Assembly: GCF_021018805.1 (NCBI RefSeq)
Contig: NC_086251.1
Coordinates: 15,543,098 to 15,607,097 of the forward strand
Direction: 5' to 3'
Length of the DNA: 64,000 bases
From: Prinia subflava
Lineage: Eukaryota; Chordata; Aves; Passeriformes; Cisticolidae
In this document: piece by piece, positions 36,166 to 47,406 of the stretch
Layout: each line of letters begins with the position of its first letter
Numbering within the stretch: the first letter of the stretch is position 1
The notes under the pieces: generated by a model
Database searches by the model: none
What the model was told of the DNA's origin: nothing
What the model saw: only the letters and a program-made list of their open reading frames with translations
Made by a program: the position numbers and the translations under genes

Positions 36166-38193
36166 ATTTCACCTGGCTGCCATCACATGGGTTTGGGCTG
36201 TAACGCAGCCCGCGTGAGGTGCCAGGCTGGGCCCATGGCGGCCCCGTACAGTGTGCGTGTTCTACAGCTCAAATCAAAACCTTTCACCAAGAGTTGTGTG
36301 AAGGGGTTGCAGTGAAGTTCTGCTGCTGAGAGTGTGCTGTGCTACACCCCTTCATGGTGGGGGCCATGCTGACACACAGGGCTTTTGGAGTTCTCAGCAA
36401 TCACTGCACAGACCTTGTTTCATCCTCCATGGGTGCTGCAGGCCCAGAAGGGGACACACATCCCTTTCAAATGGCAGCTGTGGATCCCAGGGCAGTCCCG
36501 TTTTTGGGCTACCTGCCACCCACTAGCCTGTTGTTGGATGTTATATGTTATATAACCCTGATGTCTCACACATCCCATGGTGAGCTGGGTTCAGAAAGAC
36601 CTGCTGCTCAGAGGGGTTTTGGTAACCCATGCACATTGCTGCAGTCCAGCCTGGTTTAGACCAAATTAAGCTCTTGGGCACTGAGGCTTTCTCTTGAAGG
36701 AAAGAAGGAGCAGATTCTCTCTTGCCTTCTACACAGCAGCTAGTTTATAAAGTTGATGCAGCCTGCTGGGCAAATATTTTTTTATAAATTGCAAAACCTG
36801 AAACATTTGGCCTGTCATCTATAGGGATTGGCAGGGCAGGTGGAGGTAGAGAGCCCAGATGAAACACAGGAGGAGAGTTCCTCACACTGGGACACATTCA
36901 TGACATCCCCTCATGTGGTGTCTTGGCTGTGGAAGCTGAGCTCCAAGAGGCTGTTAAAGGTTCCCCATGAAATTGGGGCATTTGGGCAGCACAAGCACAG
37001 GAATTGTCCTGGAAGCAGGAAGGGTAGGGCAGGGCCTTCTAGCCCATTTCTAGCCCTATCAGCCCATTTCCCACCTGTGCCATGAGGGTCACATGGGCAC
37101 GTTGGGACCAGCTCTTATAGTCCTGCCCTTCCAAACTGTACTGTCATTCTGGGCAGCCTTTTCTTCTTTGTTTTCCCAGTAGCCTAAAAGAGATGGGAAA
37201 ACTTGTAGATGCTTCTCAGGAAATATGTACAATCCTTAAAGGGTTTTCCTTACCTCAGTCCTCAAGAGAACCAGCAGACCTTTTGGTGAGGGATGCCGAG
37301 CCAAAGGCTGGGTTAACACTTCTTACTGCTATCCAGAGCCCTGCCTCTGGCTGCACATGGGGAGTGAATAAAGCCTGTAACTCAGAAGGGAGACAGTCAT
37401 AATATCTGTTTGTAAAGGGTAAGAAAGAACTGCTTGTTGCGTGAGTATAAAAAACCCCTTTAATTCCAGCCAGGATAGTCTAATGTGTTAGCCAAGCGGT
37501 GGTAAAGAGCAAAGTACCACCAGTACAGGGATGCAGGGAGGCTTTTGGGGACACAAATGCTGGTCTTTACCCTTACAGAGCAGCAATGGTTATCTTACTG
37601 ATCAAACTGCAAGGCTCATCCTAATGCCGTTTTAAAGAAATCAAAATCATTTATATGTGCTGTAATAGGGAATAAGGGTGGGAGTGACTGGTGTGATCTC
37701 TTGCTGTTCCCTGCAGCCAGTGCAGCTGGTCTTCCTCCACACAGCTCGGATTAATGTTGGTTTGTGTGGAGATGGTGTAACTCTGCTGACACCAATGGAC
37801 TTGCATTTATGAGACTCAAAAGCCTTAAAAAAATAAAAGTTTCAGGCACTGTGTACTGAATGCTAGGCACTGAATGGACCCAGTGAGTAGCTATTATCCT
37901 GATAGATCCTTGTAGGCAGGAAGATGTTATACTGCCTGGATTCACTGAGGAGCAGTGTCCTGCTTCCCTACAGTTTATAAATACTGAGAATCAGCAAATC
38001 AGTAATTGTAGCTTCAAAATAATATAGTTTGTTTTTTTTGTTTTTTCCCCTGCATAGCCTTCTGGCACTCTATAAAAAGATCTAGCTCGCTGCATAGGAT
38101 TAGGTGGCTTTGAAGCAGCAGAACCATCTAGGTGTGAAAACCTTGATTTCCTGTGTCTTGAAATTAACTGCAATCTCTACCTTTCTTTTTCAG
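36166..38193. other. Non-coding stretch between the LTR and OSBPL5 coding exon 1
   Basis: Just right of the LTR, 36185-36260 is short and CpG-rich (AACGCAGCCCGCGTGAGG, GGCGGCCCCG). A small hairpin GTTATAT-GTT-ATATAAC lies at 36540-36556. The right end contains the TATA-like box and the pyrimidine tract of the exon 1 acceptor. No coding sequence seen. Confidence 0.65.
38071..38077 (+). promoter_or_regulatory. TATA-like box upstream of the first coding exon
   Basis: TATAAAAAG begins at 38071, 144 bases before the OSBPL5 ATG. A start about 30 bases downstream would give a transcript that enters the coding exon without splicing. It would carry a roughly 115-base 5' UTR including the acceptor sequence. 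Only the motif is seen. Single TATA matches are common by chance in AT-rich introns. Confidence 0.2.
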
Positions 38194-38214
38194 AAAACCC
38201 CCACAGCTCATGCC
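38194..38214 (+). promoter_or_regulatory. OSBPL5: 5' UTR part of first coding exon, with two-codon upstream ORF
   Basis: The acceptor (pyrimidine tract ending TTTCTTTTTCAG at 38193) leaves only 21 untranslated bases before the ATG at 38215, so the rest of the 5' UTR lies in at least one exon further upstream. An out-of-frame ATG at 38210 reads ATG CCA TGA, and its stop overlaps the main start (ATGCCATGA). The upstream ATG has a weak context (C at -3, C at +4). The main ATG has G at -3 (GCCATGA). Leaky scanning, or termination followed by reinitiation, are both plausible. Confidence 0.7.
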
Positions 38215-38350
38215 ATGAAGGAGGAGAACTTTCTTCGTCGCAGGTTCTCCCTCTGTCCGGCCTCGTCCACCCCTCAGAAGGTCGATCCTCGCAAGCTGAC
38301 GCGCAATCTGTTCTTCGGGGCCGACAATGACATCTACCCGCTCAGCCCAG
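38215..38350 (+). CDS. OSBPL5: OSBPL5 coding exon 1: N-terminus of ORP5
   Basis: This exon encodes residues 1-45 and the first base of codon 46 (phase 1). The protein begins MKEENFLRRRFSLCPASSTP and continues to LYPLSPG-like sequence (here IYPLSPG), matching the start of vertebrate ORP5 as I remember it. The region is Arg/Ser/Pro-rich, has no signal peptide or membrane segment, and is expected to be cytosolic and flexible. The reading frame is open upstream to 38104 but has no in-frame ATG before 38215. That and the family N-terminus decide the start. The donor is CCAG|GTGGGT, acceptable but not the strongest form. The exon is visibly richer in CpG than the flanking introns (for example around TTCGTCGCAGG and GCTGACGCGC), as is common for avian coding sequence. 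Confidence 0.97.
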
Positions 38351-38891
38351 GTGGGTTCCTGGCGTGTCAGGGCAGAAAGCAGCGTGCCTCAGGTGCCTGA
38401 CTGCAAGTAGATATTTTAGCATGCTGCCAGGAAACAAAGAGAAACAAGAATGTGAAAGAGAAAGTGAGAGAAGCTAGTGGTACACAGATAGTACTGGATC
38501 CCAGACAGTGCTGCTTCCATGATGCTGTTATTTTTCATTGCCATGGCATTAAGTGGGAATGAAGGGCATGAGAACTGGGCTTTGTAACTGTTTGAATGCT
38601 TCATGGCCTTACATTTAAAAAATTACTATAATGTTTTCAGGCACATCCACTTCAAGGCACTTGATGTGTTTCACCCTAAGCGTTGGACTTACTTAAAATT
38701 TACTGTCCCCATTTGCAGATGTTTAATGGCAGATTTCCCTGTTCAGATTTAGAGCTCAGGATAAATATTACAAGAACAAAATTTCTGTGGTTAATGTTCT
38801 GTAAATATCTACAAGCACTTACAAGTACCAGAAATCTTGACAGGTTGCAATAAATGGCAGACTGACTTTAAGCATTTTCTTTATAGCTTTC

Positions 38892-38904
38892 TTTTTTTTT
38901 TTTT
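38892..38904 (+). repeat. T13 homopolymer followed by AG
   Basis: Thirteen T then AG in OSBPL5 intron 1. It mimics a splice acceptor, but no exon-like sequence follows. Confidence 0.9.
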
Positions 38905-39734
38905 AGCTTTGAATTTCCTAGCACCTTTCTTGAAGGAAAAAGAGCTCATTTTATTGTTTCAGAATTTGTTGCTCACTGTAAACACTGAAGTCTTCCCTTG
39001 ACTGCAGTCTGCAGACAATGCTTCCATTCCAGTCTGTAAACAAGTGCTTAGGGGGCAGTCACAAGTTTGTAGAGCTGTCATCTGCAGCTGCCATGTCAGT
39101 GCTAAATAGTCAAATCTCACAGCACCGTTGTGAGGTCTCAAAACACTGATATCTACAGAAGGAACAGCATCTGTCAAAAGGTTTCAGTGCTCATATAGCT
39201 GCAGCACCCAACAGACAGGCTCTCTGGGCTTTGCAGGTGTAGCACAGAACCAGGTCTGGGTTTTCTGAGCTAATTGTCTTTAAGTGCAAAGGTTTCAAGG
39301 GCCTCTGATTTTGCAGGTATTTTGTTTGTGAGTGTCTGCTGTAAGGCAGTGGGGAGCCTATTTTCAGCAGTGCTGACTAATCCTTGCTGTCACTGAGGCT
39401 GCTGGAAGCTTCAACAACCTTTCAGTAATCAAATTGAAAACAATTTAAAAATGGGACACCTAAAATCTCATACATTTCAAACCTGGAGAGATTTCTGAAC
39501 AGCTGACTGCCCATAAGTACAGTCTGTACAAAAGCGTGGCAAATAAATAGTTCACTTCTGCTATCCTAGGGAGCTGAAGGGCTGATTTTCCAGCCTGTAT
39601 TCATTTCCCCTTGCTTTAAGGTGGTGGAGAGCCATGGCTTAGAGTTTTCCCAGTTCTTTCTTCAGTTCTTATCAGCGTTTTCAATGCTAAAAAAGTTACT
39701 GACTCCCTCACAGTGAGTGGTATTTCAGTGCTGT

Positions 39735-39774
39735 AATATTTTAGAAACCAGGGAAATATTTTAGAAACCAGAGA
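39735..39774 (+). repeat. Tandem duplication of a 20-bp unit
   Basis: AATATTTTAGAAACCAGGGA at 39735-39754 is repeated at 39755-39774 with one change (GGGA to GAGA). A recent local duplication in intron 1. Confidence 0.9.
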
Positions 39775-42428
39775 GTTTCAGTGTGGAGGAGGTGGCTGGA
39801 AGAATCTTTCTATTCCTCAGCTTCCCCCATCACCTTGGTTCTCCTTGATCCCTGCTGGCAGCCTTTGCTGGGCTGAGCAGAACAAGTGCCTTGAGCCATG
39901 ATGGATCTTCTGTTCTGCTGCACAGGTATCCCAGGTAGCCTCCAGCACCGGTGTCAGTGAGGGCTGTAGCCCTTAGTATTGCAAAGGAAGAACATAGGCT
40001 AAAGGGTTTGTAAAGGAGAGGGTATCCCTTTTAAACAAACAGAATTTACTGCTTCAGTCAGGGGATTTCTTGCAGGGAGTCTGGGATTTTGTCTATCCTT
40101 CTTCTTCTTTTACTCCTTTATTTCTTTTCCTGTCCCCATGGGGCTGCCTTGTCTCTGTATATGTTCCTCATATTTCCTGCAAGAAGGTCCTGTTATTCTT
40201 CACATTCAGCTGCCATTTCCTATGGCAGCCTCTGCTTTCACTCCTTTGCTGCTGCTTCTGCTTTGTTTTCCTCTGAGCCTTGTGTGCTTCTCTCTACCTT
40301 CTCCTGTTCCTCTGAGCAAGGCTGCTGTTACCATAGATAAGCCACAGGTCTGTGTCCATAAGCTGTCCCACATTCCTCTGTTCTCTATTTTTCTCTGTTG
40401 TTTTACATGAGCTTTCAGTTCTTGAGGCTTTTCCAGTGGTCAGTGTTTTGCTGCTTGAGCCCAGCAGGTTTCCTTTATGTGAGCACTGGGCTGATTGTGT
40501 TGAATGGTTGCAGTGGGCAGCAAAGCCCAGTGATTTCCTGTCTGGAATTCAGTGGCTTGGGATGTGACTGGAGCTGCAGGTCTCACTGCACAACATCACC
40601 CAAGATTCACTCTCCAGCAATGAAGATGTTCAAGTAAATATTTCAGAGAGAAGGGAGTGTCAGACTTTACACCTCAGGAGAGCTACACTGGAGATTCAGT
40701 TCAGCATGAGATTTTTTTTTTTAAGGGAAACATATGGGAAATGCAGAGGGCACTATCTGAAGTAACACTTTGGACTTCTTGCCTTTTGCTTGCATACAAA
40801 AGTGCTAATGATTCTCATAACTGAGAGAAAATTGAGTAAGTTATTTTCTTTTTATAGGGAGCTCACAAATTAGAGAGACATGAATTCTTGTTCCTTATTC
40901 ATGTCTGTCTTTCACTTAGCCATAAGGAGAGAGAACCTTTCTCTATTTTCTATTTCAGAGGACAGGAAATGTATTGGTATAAAAATTTTTACAGAATCCC
41001 TCGATTTGGTTAGGCTGCAAGATCACACAGAGTCTTTAAATAAAAATTTAGATTAGCTTATCTGCGTCCAAAGAGATGTACTTTCATGAATATGGGAATT
41101 TTCCTGTGAAGGAGTTGCAGAACTACATTTCAGGTGTCCACATTGCATCACGTGGCTGCTATTTACAGCAGAGATGGGTTTTATTTGCAATAGTTTTGTC
41201 ACACATTAGAGCTTGTATTTCCTCTTGTAGTTTATCAGTCATGTTTACTGTATCATTCATTACAAAGGGGGAAGGCAAATGCACCTGTAGGATTGATGCC
41301 CAGCAGGAAACCAAAGAAAAGCAATGGTTACTGTTCTGAAAAGGAACTAAATATTTTGTTCCCCTGTGCATGACAATAATGGATAAAAAGAAAGTATCAG
41401 TAGTTCTACTCTCTAGCCACAAGACTGGAGTTTAGGCAGTTTTCTTCACAATGTGATGGAGGTGTTTCCATCAGCACCACTGATTTCTCTTCCCAAACTA
41501 TTTTTTGTTACTTGGTGCAGAATTTTTGGGCTACTTTGTGGAGGACCCTTCTTTGTGTGCTCCGGTAGTAGCCAGCACTTTAAATTGTGAGATTCATCTC
41601 TCTTTCTGTTGTGGGCATTGTGTTTTCTCAATCAGGGAAATAAGTGTTTCAGCTTCTGTAGCCAGTTCATGTTTAGCTCTGCTTGTGTTTTTCTGTGGTT
41701 TCCTATTTATTTTCTTCAGGTGTCTGTATCTGTCGTGCTTGGGGTGAGACTCTCACTTCTGGGCTTTCTGTGCACTTAACTGTGTGCGTGGGTTTTTGAG
41801 AAACTTCCACATCATTCCTACAAAGTTTGCTTTCCAAACGAGGGCTGGCCCTCTCCTTCTGATGGCTGCAGCAGGGCTGCTTGAGACAGACAGCAGGGAT
41901 AGCTCTCCTCTGAGATAAAGCCTTTCTCTCACAATTTCCAGTAGACTTCAGGCATTTGGCATAAGAAACTAGTAGCTGTTGCTTCATGGACATACCTAAT
42001 GAAGCCTTGTAAATGACACAGTAACAATGGACAGTTGCATGTTCCTTTTTTTGCCGTAGTGCTCTGTGAGCAGCATTGCCCAGAACCTCAGGAGCAGGGA
42101 AAATCTCATTGTTCAGGTGCAAATCCTTTTAACTGCATTACTGAGAGAAGGCAGAAATGTCTCACACTCAGGCTTTTTGTATGGCTACAAGCTTGGAGTT
42201 AAGCTTTCTTTAAGAAATGAGACATAATAAAGAATGGATGTGAATTCTGTTGTGCTGATAGACACCATTCCCTTGGAGCAGGCAGCAGCTGATTCCCATT
42301 AACTTTACTTGAAGTTTTAGACCATATGTTACCTTCCCATACATGTGCAGGAAAAACTCTTCATGGGAAACAAGCGCAGCAGCTACATGGCTTTGTGAGT
42401 TTTTTCCATCCTCTTCTGCCTCTTTCAG

Positions 42429-42475
42429 GGAGAATGCGGGTTACAGAGATGAAAATGCCACGAGAGAAAGAAAAG
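42429..42475 (+). other. OSBPL5: Exon-like segment in OSBPL5 intron 1 (47 nt, would frameshift)
   Basis: A long pyrimidine tract and acceptor (CTTCTGCCTCTTTCAG) precede 47 purine-rich bases and a donor AAAAG|GTATGG. Inclusion between coding exons 1 and 2 would shift the frame and reach TGA twelve codons into exon 2. If used, it would act as a poison exon. GA-rich content resembles exonic splicing enhancers. It is probably a decoy exon; no expression evidence is available. Confidence 0.15.
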
Positions 42476-44016
42476 GTATGGAGATCCAGGTTCTAGTCCA
42501 TGCACAGCAGTGCTTATGGCCATCCCACTTGTCATGGTACCACAAAGGCACTGTCAAATCTCTGGCCTCTAGGGATTTTTTTTTCTCCTGCCCACAAACA
42601 TCAGGATTCTGAGTGCATTATTTAGGGCTCAGTGTTTCCAGTGGAGGAGTGACAGCTAAGAAAATAGGTTGAGATCAGGGTCACATGCTGGGGGATCATT
42701 TTCCTGCATGTCTGGATTGGTCCTTCCTCCATTCCTCTCCCCCACATGAGACTTGCCCCTGCTGTCCGTCTTCTCCCAGGCCTCCTGTGGCAGCATGGGC
42801 TTCTATGGCTAACAGTACTTTGTTTCTTAAATGGCTGCTCTGATAATTCCAGGAGAAATTATGGTTCTGACACATCTATGACAGCCTCTGCTGACAATTG
42901 GGGTTTTCCCTTGACAGTTTCGGATTTGGTGGTGTTTCCAAGGCTGGCCCACACAGTGTTAGAAACATTTTCAGTGGTTCCCATGTTGGCAGTGTGATAC
43001 AAATGGACTGTGTTTCACTGTCTTGGTGGTTCTTTACTGCATCCTGTATTCTGAAGCTCTGATTGCCGGTGATTCTGAGAAGAAAATGACATTATAATTG
43101 GTTAACAATGACTCCTGGCACTAAAAATCTAATCTCGTCACATTCTCTTTTTTGGCTTTTATTTTAAATAGAAGCTCTGTGCTTTCTTTTACTGCAAGGC
43201 CATGATTTCATTTGGCCAAAAGAACAGTATTTATCATTACATTTTATTGCTTGGACTAGGACTACACACACTCATGCCAGTATATAATGTATGCAAGTTT
43301 AGGATATTTGAGTAGTGATGATATATTTCTACAGTGATTGGAAAATGTCATAGTACTCATTTACTGCTCATAAATTTAAAATGTTTCTTATTTTAACAAA
43401 TAACTTGGTCAGAAGACACTGATCTTCTGCAAGTGTGTTGGGCTTTTTAAATTTTGTTTTACTAATTATGCCCAGATACTCTTCTGTCTTCTGTAACATT
43501 TTGTGAGCATGGTTATTATTTGTCCAAGAAAGCGTGCTATCAAGTGCATCCATGCATAGTTGCCAGATACTTACCAGGGAGGATTGAATAGCTGCTTATT
43601 AAGTGAATTGCATTTATTATTTTGCACTGAACAAGGCATGGGGTATGTAAGGAAAGAACAGACTGCGGTAATGTAATTAAAGACTGCATCCTAATGCAGA
43701 CACAGAAGGGAGCTGATTAAGGATGCATTAGCAACTTTATTTCTGTTTTTTCCCAGCTTTCAAATGCTGGACTTTGCAACCATCATTCTGGTTTTCCATG
43801 GTGTTTTGAGACCTTACTTTTGAGCAGTCTTGTTACCCAAGCAGAGAATCAAGGCTATTTCAAATTCTACACGATCCCTCTCTGGAATCATGGTGTGCTT
43901 ACTCTTGCTCATGATAACTTCCCTTGTGTGCTGTTAGCAGTAGCCCTTCTCAGGCCATGATGAGCCATGGTTTGCACAGAATTTCACTGGTTTTGAATCA
44001 CATTTTTTTGTTGCAG

Positions 44017-44090
44017 GAAAAGATGTGGAAGGAAACAGCCCATCGGCACTGAAGGATGAGACACCACAGACTCCAAACTTCATTAGCAAG
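44017..44090 (+). CDS. OSBPL5: OSBPL5 coding exon 2: variable linker
   Basis: Seventy-four bases complete the split glycine codon 46 and encode residues 47-70, a polar linker starting KDVEGNSPSALKDE and ending FISK. It aligns by position with the poorly conserved segment of mammalian ORP5 (KDMEPNGPSLPRDE-like, from memory). It has no domain and is Ser/Thr/Pro/acidic-rich, so likely unstructured and open to phosphorylation. The acceptor is CATTTTTTTGTTGCAG and the donor AAG|GTACTT. The exon ends on a codon boundary, so a phase-0 exon could be inserted before exon 3 without breaking the frame. The weak donor and short length make it a reasonable candidate for regulated splicing. Confidence 0.92.
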
Positions 44091-45139
44091 GTACTTTGGG
44101 ATAGGGAACCATTCCCATTCTTGCTTTCTTTTCTTCTCAGGATGTTATTAATCATTCTTAACTTTTTTTTTTAAGTTATTGAGAAAGCTTCTCCCTCTGT
44201 TTCTGCAGGAACTGTGTGTGCATATTTTGAGGAAAGAAAATGAGTGTTTTTGCATGGTTGGGATGACAAGGAAGCCTGCACTTTCCTCTGGCTTGATTTC
44301 ACCTACCACAGAGGAGCCTGGCTTATTTGGGCCTCATTTGGCAGTGTAACTAGATATGAATAATTATGGTTGAAAGGTTGATTTTGTCAGCAGAGGTGTC
44401 TCCTGCTGTTCCCGATCAGCAAGGCAATCATAAATCTTAATTGTTTTGCAAAAGAAAACTGTAATATTTAGTGTAGTGCACAGCATCAGAAACAGTGAGT
44501 GGAGAGCCTGTGAGAGAGCTCTGGGAATTGGTGTAACAGGAGAGGAAGACAAACTAATCAACATTTCCTGAACACAAGTTATTCCATTCAGCCTGTTAGG
44601 GAGAGGTAAAACTGAATCTAAAGTCTCTGGATCTCACTGCTCAAAACCTGCCTTTAGATCAAGAGTTACAGAGTGCCAGGGTTTGATTTGCTGTAGAGAT
44701 GGAATCAACCTTATAAATGAGATCTGGCTTTGAGATTCATGTGCAGCTTTTTTTGGCTGCAGCTCCCTAAGATGTTTCTGGAGGGTAACTAGAAATAGAA
44801 GCAAGACCAGTTAATAAATTTTTGACTAAATTTATTTTGAGCTATGAAGCTATAAAATGCAAGTGGCACCAGCTGAAATAAATATATAGCATGAAAGAAA
44901 CAGCTGCAGACAAGTGATTTCTTGTGAGACATGAAAATAATCTCTGCATCTTCCAGTACATTTCTCTGTGCTTGCCTGGATCTTGCAGGTTGTTCTGCTG
45001 GGATGTCCTGGCAGAGGTCAGCACAGGGAGATGATGATGTGAGGAGCTTTGGGAGTATGCAACAAGGACTTGTGTACATGTCCTCTGCTATTGCTGGAAC
45101 CTGGCAAGCTGCAAACCAATCTTGGTTTTGCTTTTTCAG

Positions 45140-45202
45140 GCAGGTTCCTCAAGGAAAATCAGCCTCCCACTTATCCTGGCAGTGGAGAAGCCCAAGGACC
45201 AG
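45140..45202 (+). other. OSBPL5: Candidate in-frame cassette exon in OSBPL5 intron 2
   Basis: A pyrimidine tract ending TTTTGCTTTTTCAG is followed by 63 bases without a stop in phase 0, then a donor CCAG|GTAACT. Both flanking coding exons meet at phase 0, so inclusion would add 21 residues, including SSRKISLP and VEKPKDQ, between residues 70 and 71. RKIS would be a basophilic kinase site. This is the least conserved stretch of ORP5, where lengths differ between species. I do not recognise the added sequence from any ORP5. Chance is a real alternative: about one such segment in ten would be open and a multiple of three. Confidence 0.25.
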
Positions 45203-46929
45203 GTAACTGCATCCAGGGCTGTGTTTTAAAGCTAGATGTTTTGCACGCCTTACATGGAGTGGTGTTGAATTTCCAATGACATGGAAATGTAAAGAAAGAC
45301 TTTGGACGGGACAGCTCAGAGCACTGAAGTGCTGTCCAAAAGGGAGTTTGGTTTCTGAGATGCAGGATGAATGCAGGAATAGGAGTGTATTTCTGAGAGG
45401 TTTCTGGGCGAGGGCATGGCTCAGCTGTGTTCTCGCAGCCTCCAGGTCTTCCTTGCTATTCAGTCTCCTACAGGTATGTTTTTGAAAGGAGAAGCACCCA
45501 TGGAAGATTTGGGTGCCCACCTTGATTTCTGCCATGCTTTGTGTGCACCTGGGAGCCATTGGTGGGTCTCTCCTAGACAGTGCCAAGAGCTATTTTTAAG
45601 AAGAGTTAAGAGGAAATGCATAGCATGAAACAACTGCATCAGATCTGTGAATCAGCAGAAATGGGGATCTGAACTTGGACACAAGCTTTGCTTTCACTAA
45701 CCCAAGCTTTGGTTTTACAATAGTCAAAATAGCTCTATAACACCAGTGGACTAAAAGGAGACATGACACCAAACACTGAACCTCAGCTGGCCTACTCATT
45801 TGCAATATTGCAGGCACTTGCTTTGGCTGCTGAATGAGCCAGACCTGGGTGTTTCTTTCCTGCCTGAATATTCTGCTTAGACACATGATGTTTGATTCTG
45901 AGACTTTCCACCTCACTGGACCTGTGCTGTAGCACCTGTCATTCTCTCTTCACTCTTCACCTTGCTGTGTTGTGCAGTACCTTGCTCTCCTCCAGCCATG
46001 TTGCCTTCTGTTGTACTTTGTAATGACAATAGGGAGTCCTTATTGTGAAATGTCTTGTTACTTAAAAATTCAGGCAAACTGGTGGTCAGTTTTTTAATAT
46101 GTAGTTTTTCACATCCACTCTGCTCTAATGCCGTAAAATAAAGCCTTACTGTCAGCCTTCAGAACTGTAAGTAGGGATCTGTCATAGTATTTCAGTTTTA
46201 AAATGAATAGTGATTCCACCTACTTGAACCAAAGGGAGAAGTGTGCCCTAATTCGGTCATATTTAGATTCCTGATAGCAGGGGAGGGGAGGGGGAGAATA
46301 ATTGCTAGAGATTGGACTGTAGGGTGTGCTGGTTTAATTAATGGATTGAAAAGTAAATGTTATAGGTCATAGATCCATGCCATGAGTATTTGCCCTTTTT
46401 TTGGTACAGTGGATGTGAAAAACCTTGTTGGAAATCAGTGTTCTTTCAGCAGGACTATTTTGAGGTACCACAGCACATTAACTACTTTCACTCAGTAATA
46501 AGAGGGAAAGAAAAGCCAGTCAAGTGATTTGATCCCTGGACTGGGGCTTGGGGAAGCTCAAATTCCCAACTCTGCCTTGGATTCCCTGCATTGCCAGGGC
46601 ATATTAATTGCATTTCTGTTTCACATCTTCATCAGTGAGGTGGAAACATTTCTGCATTTTGTTCACCCAGGCCATATGCACATTGCATGAAGGAGAAGGC
46701 TGCAGGTTGCCCAAGTTAGCAGAGAGAATGTGGCATAAGAACCCTATAAATATCTGTGAACTTGTGAGCTGTGAAGACTTTTGACTGCAACCACACTGCC
46801 TTGTGCTCATGGGTGGGCTGCTCTTTCTGAGGTGTGAACACGTCCCAGTTGTCCTGTCTGTACAGACAGTCAAATATTTGATACTGGAACATTTGCTTTC
46901 AATGTTTTTGTGTGGTTCTTGGCACTATA

Positions 46930-46945
46930 AATATATATATATATA
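46930..46945 (+). repeat. (AT)n microsatellite
   Basis: About eight AT units followed by a short ACAC tail in intron 2. Confidence 0.9.
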
Positions 46946-47375
46946 CACATAGTTGTAATTTCAGCTGTGATTTCTTGACCCATATTTTACATATTTACTA
47001 GAACATATTTAAGGGACAATTTAGCTACCTATTATGTTGGTAACTTTCTGCAGCACGTTTTTTCTCCTATTTAAGTGGAGTCTCATCTCCTTTTTCAAAG
47101 GGAAAAAATATTAGCTTACTTATTTCAGATTGTTTCTTATATTAGTTTCTCTCTGGTTTAGAGCCCTTTATCCTTGTTTTCTGGGATGACTGCCCATAGT
47201 TGGGGTGTGAAAGTATCATCTAACTGTCTCTAAGCCTGAAGCTTGTCTCTGCAACCAGGTAGTACAGTTAGCACACACCTGATAGTGACAGGAGGTGCCT
47301 TTCTTTTCCTTTGCACCTCATTTGATGCTTAGAGTCCTCCAAGGCACCTTTTATTGCAGGATGCAGTCCTGCATG

Positions 47376-47406
47376 TTCTTTCTTTCTTTCTTTCTTTCTT
47401 TCTTTC
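47376..47406 (+). repeat. (CTTT)n microsatellite
   Basis: About 31 bases of nearly perfect CTTT repeats (seven to eight units) in intron 2. Long enough to be polymorphic. Confidence 0.95.

Larger units (their letters stand above)
38351..44016 (+). other. OSBPL5: OSBPL5 intron between coding exons 1 and 2
   Basis: A 5666-base phase-1 intron (GTGGGT...TTGCAG). Contains the T13 run, the 20-bp duplication, a T/C-rich region around 40090-40420 and the 47-nt exon-like segment. Confidence 0.9.

Noticed and set aside
46277..46296. GGGGAGGGGAGGGGG as a G-quadruplex
   Set aside because: Only three separated G-runs; the fourth needed for a canonical quadruplex is missing.
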